NCBI GenBank assembly: GCA_003242115.1
Contig: QBMP01000223.1
Location: 1-6,382, forward strand
DNA: 6,382 bases
DNA from: Phormidesmis priestleyi
GTDB taxonomy: Bacteria; Cyanobacteriota; Cyanobacteriia; Phormidesmidales; Phormidesmidaceae
Direction of reading: 5' to 3'
This document shows, piece by piece, positions 5,492 to 6,382 of the stretch (within the stretch, counting starts at the first letter, position 1; each line of letters starts with the position of its first letter). A program made the translations under genes and the position numbers. Under the pieces are notes generated by a model. It had not been told where the DNA came from and searched no databases. It was given only the letters and a program-made list of their open reading frames with translations.

Positions 5492-5495
5492 CCTT
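5492..5495 (-). promoter_or_regulatory. Ribosome-binding site supporting the GTG start of glgC
   Basis: Minus-strand AAGG lies 8 nt before GTG 5483-5481. The nearby ATG (5488-5486) is only 3 nt from this AAGG, is in another frame, and meets TGA after one codon, so the spacing favours GTG as the real start. Confidence 0.65.
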
Positions 5496-5547
5496 AGCTT
5501 AAGAAAATAGGCATCCCTTACTTCACATTTAAGTGTCTGCTTGTATC

Positions 5548-5559
5548 TGCCAGTTGGCA
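5548..5559. promoter_or_regulatory. Perfect palindrome TGCCA-GT-TGGCA in the glgC leader region
   Basis: Two perfect 5-bp arms flank a 2-bp centre, 65-76 bp before the GTG start. If transcription starts near 5563 the site covers roughly +5 to +16, a classic place for a repressor operator. It does not match the NtcA consensus GTA-N8-TAC. No regulator can be named. Confidence 0.4.
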
Positions 5560-5569
5560 AGGGGGGATC

Positions 5570-5598
5570 GGTATATCTATGCGCTTTTCTGGTGGCAA
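5570..5598 (-). promoter_or_regulatory. Promoter candidate for glgC
   Basis: Minus-strand TTGCCA (5598-5593, 5/6 to TTGACA) is separated by 17 bp from TATACC (5575-5570, 4/6 to TATAAT). The predicted start, near 5563, gives a leader of about 80 nt. It lies downstream of the preceding gene's terminator, as expected for an independent glgC promoter. Confidence 0.45.
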
Positions 5599-5625
5599 AG
5601 AAGTCTTCCTACAGAGAGAAGCTTC

Positions 5626-5658
5626 AAAAAAACGCAGTAAGGCTCTGTCCTAAACTGC
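5626..5658 (-). terminator. Rho-independent terminator downstream of the serine hydrolase gene
   Basis: On the minus strand GCAGT (5658-5654) pairs with ACTGC (5638-5634), and AGG (about 5651-5649) pairs with CCT across a small internal loop. The apical loop is about 6 nt. One G then seven Us (5632-5626) follow. It lies about 70 nt after the stop at 5729. Confidence 0.75.
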
Positions 5659-5685
5659 TGTCTGCTATACCTTAGCGGTTCATAG

Positions 5686-5729
5686 GGAGCCTGTATGTAG
5701 GGTATATCACCTTGTAGTATGGAGCCTGT
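5686..5729. repeat. 9-bp direct repeat flanking the hydrolase stop codon region
   Basis: GGAGCCTGT occurs at 5686-5694 and 5721-5729, 35 bp apart. The second copy ends on the first base of the minus-strand stop codon (5731-5729). No longer duplication is seen, so it may be coincidental. Confidence 0.5.
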
Positions 5730-6382
5730 TAAATCGCTAAATTGCTGACTAACGGGCCGGTTTCTAAAATGTAGGTGGCGACGCCGCGAACAATTTGTTG
5801 AATCGCGTACGGGTCGCCACCGCCGTCAATCGCAACGGTTAGCGCATAGCGGTTGAGGCCAATTTTGACAGCTAGGGTAGAGCCAATAAGCTGATTGTTT
5901 TGACCTGTTTTTTCGCCGAGCCAAGTCACATTTGGCCCCAGATCTTTGAGCCCCGCGTAGCCAAGTTCTAGGTCGCGCTGGTTGAGCAAGGCATGGAGCA
6001 GTTCTTCATCACCGGGGGCTGTGAGGCTGTAAATTTTGGCCATCATAGTGGTGACTTCATTACTCGTCAGCTCATTGGCTAGCGTCCCGGCGTTTGCGGG
6101 CATGGCTTTATCGCCTACTAGTTTATGATCTACTAATGTCTGGCTGTAGCCTAGCTGGCTGAGGGTTTTGGCTAAGTATTCGCGACCTAGATAGTCGATT
6201 AGCTGATTCGTGGCGATGTTATTGCTTTCGTTGATCATCCGGGCCATGACTTCGCGCAAGGCGTATGACTGGCCGATGTCGATGTGAGCTTCTTCGGCAT
6301 TTTCAGTAAAGTTGCCGGGATCGATCAAAACTTTTTGATTGAGGTCAATATTTTCAGTGGTAACTTTGTGCATCAAAACAAC
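5729..6382 (-). CDS. Class A beta-lactamase-fold serine hydrolase, C-terminal part (partial)
   Basis: The frame is open from the right edge and gives 217 visible residues; the N-terminus, including the catalytic SxxK, is outside. Two class A landmarks are visible: SNN at 53-55 within ESNNIATNQLIDYLG, the counterpart of the SDN loop, and KTG at 158-160 within GEKTGQNNQLIGSTLAVKIG, the K-T/S-G box on the beta strand lining the active site. Between them, HKLVGDKAMPANAG (about 86-99) stands where the omega loop lies, but the ExxxN deacylation motif of true class A beta-lactamases is not apparent. I therefore infer a penicillin-binding-protein-like or other peptidoglycan-related hydrolase, not a resistance enzyme. 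An internal TTG (6376) and ATG (6373) exist but are too close to the edge and too far into the fold to be the real start. A terminator at 5626-5658 follows. Confidence 0.82.
   Translation of the reverse strand, partial: VVLMHKVTTENIDLNQKVLIDPGNFTENAEEAHIDIGQSYALREVMARMINESNNIATNQLIDYLGREYLAKTLSQLGYSQTLVDHKLVGDKAMPANAGTLANELTSNEVTTMMAKIYSLTAPGDEELLHALLNQRDLELGYAGLKDLGPNVTWLGEKTGQNNQLIGSTLAVKIGLNRYALTVAIDGGGDPYAIQQIVRGVATYILETGPLVSNLAI

Noticed and set aside
5541..5560. NtcA-binding site in the glgC upstream region
   Set aside because: GTA at 5543 is followed after 8 bp by TTG, not TAC, so the consensus is not met.
5686..5729. Target-site duplication left by an excised insertion sequence
   Set aside because: The 9-bp repeats flank only 26 bp with no inverted repeats or transposase remnant.

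Overview
The window reads as chromosomal DNA of a cyanobacterium. Five exact copies of the octamer GCGATCGC (the HIP1 repeat typical of many cyanobacterial genomes) occur in 6.4 kb. The gene set points the same way: a 429-residue GlgC with the cyanobacterial activator lysines, an FdC2/Fed2-type ferredoxin, and the start of an oxidoreductase that resembles the N-terminal half of the cyanobacterial oxidoreductase-SelD fusion. I cannot name the genus.

Layout from left to right. Positions 1-499 (minus) hold the N-terminal 166 codons of an FAD/NAD(P)-type oxidoreductase that runs off the left edge. A 223-bp divergent spacer follows, with a promoter candidate on each strand and a clear hairpin in the leader of a small plus-strand gene (723-962, 79 aa, unknown function). 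That gene ends in a 13-bp tandem repeat and converges on a two-gene minus-strand unit. In transcription order the unit is a [2Fe-2S] ferredoxin with a C-terminal extension (2222-1854), then an inositol-monophosphatase-family enzyme (1848-1003), 5 bp apart. Next come a divergent spacer with three helically phased 11-bp repeats and tRNA-Ser(GGA) on the plus strand (2404-2490).

The right half is all minus strand. Its genes are a ten-TM EamA/DMT transporter with a long soluble coiled-coil N-terminus (3942-2494), glgC with a GTG start (5483-4194), and a class A beta-lactamase-fold serine hydrolase that enters from the right edge (6382-5729). Good intrinsic terminators follow the hydrolase and glgC, so these three genes look like separate transcription units. 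The transporter ends 3 bp from the tRNA, in convergent orientation.

Functionally this is mostly housekeeping: ADP-glucose supply for glycogen, electron transfer, sugar/inositol phosphate hydrolysis, serine decoding and a metabolite exporter. I see no mobile element, CRISPR array, toxin-antitoxin pair or defence island, and no strong case for an undescribed multi-gene system. The points most worth a second look are non-coding: the leader hairpin, the 11-bp repeats, the palindrome before glgC, the nested start-stop at the glgC initiation codon, and a possible short RNA between glgC and its terminator. The uncharacterised 79-aa protein is also worth a look.
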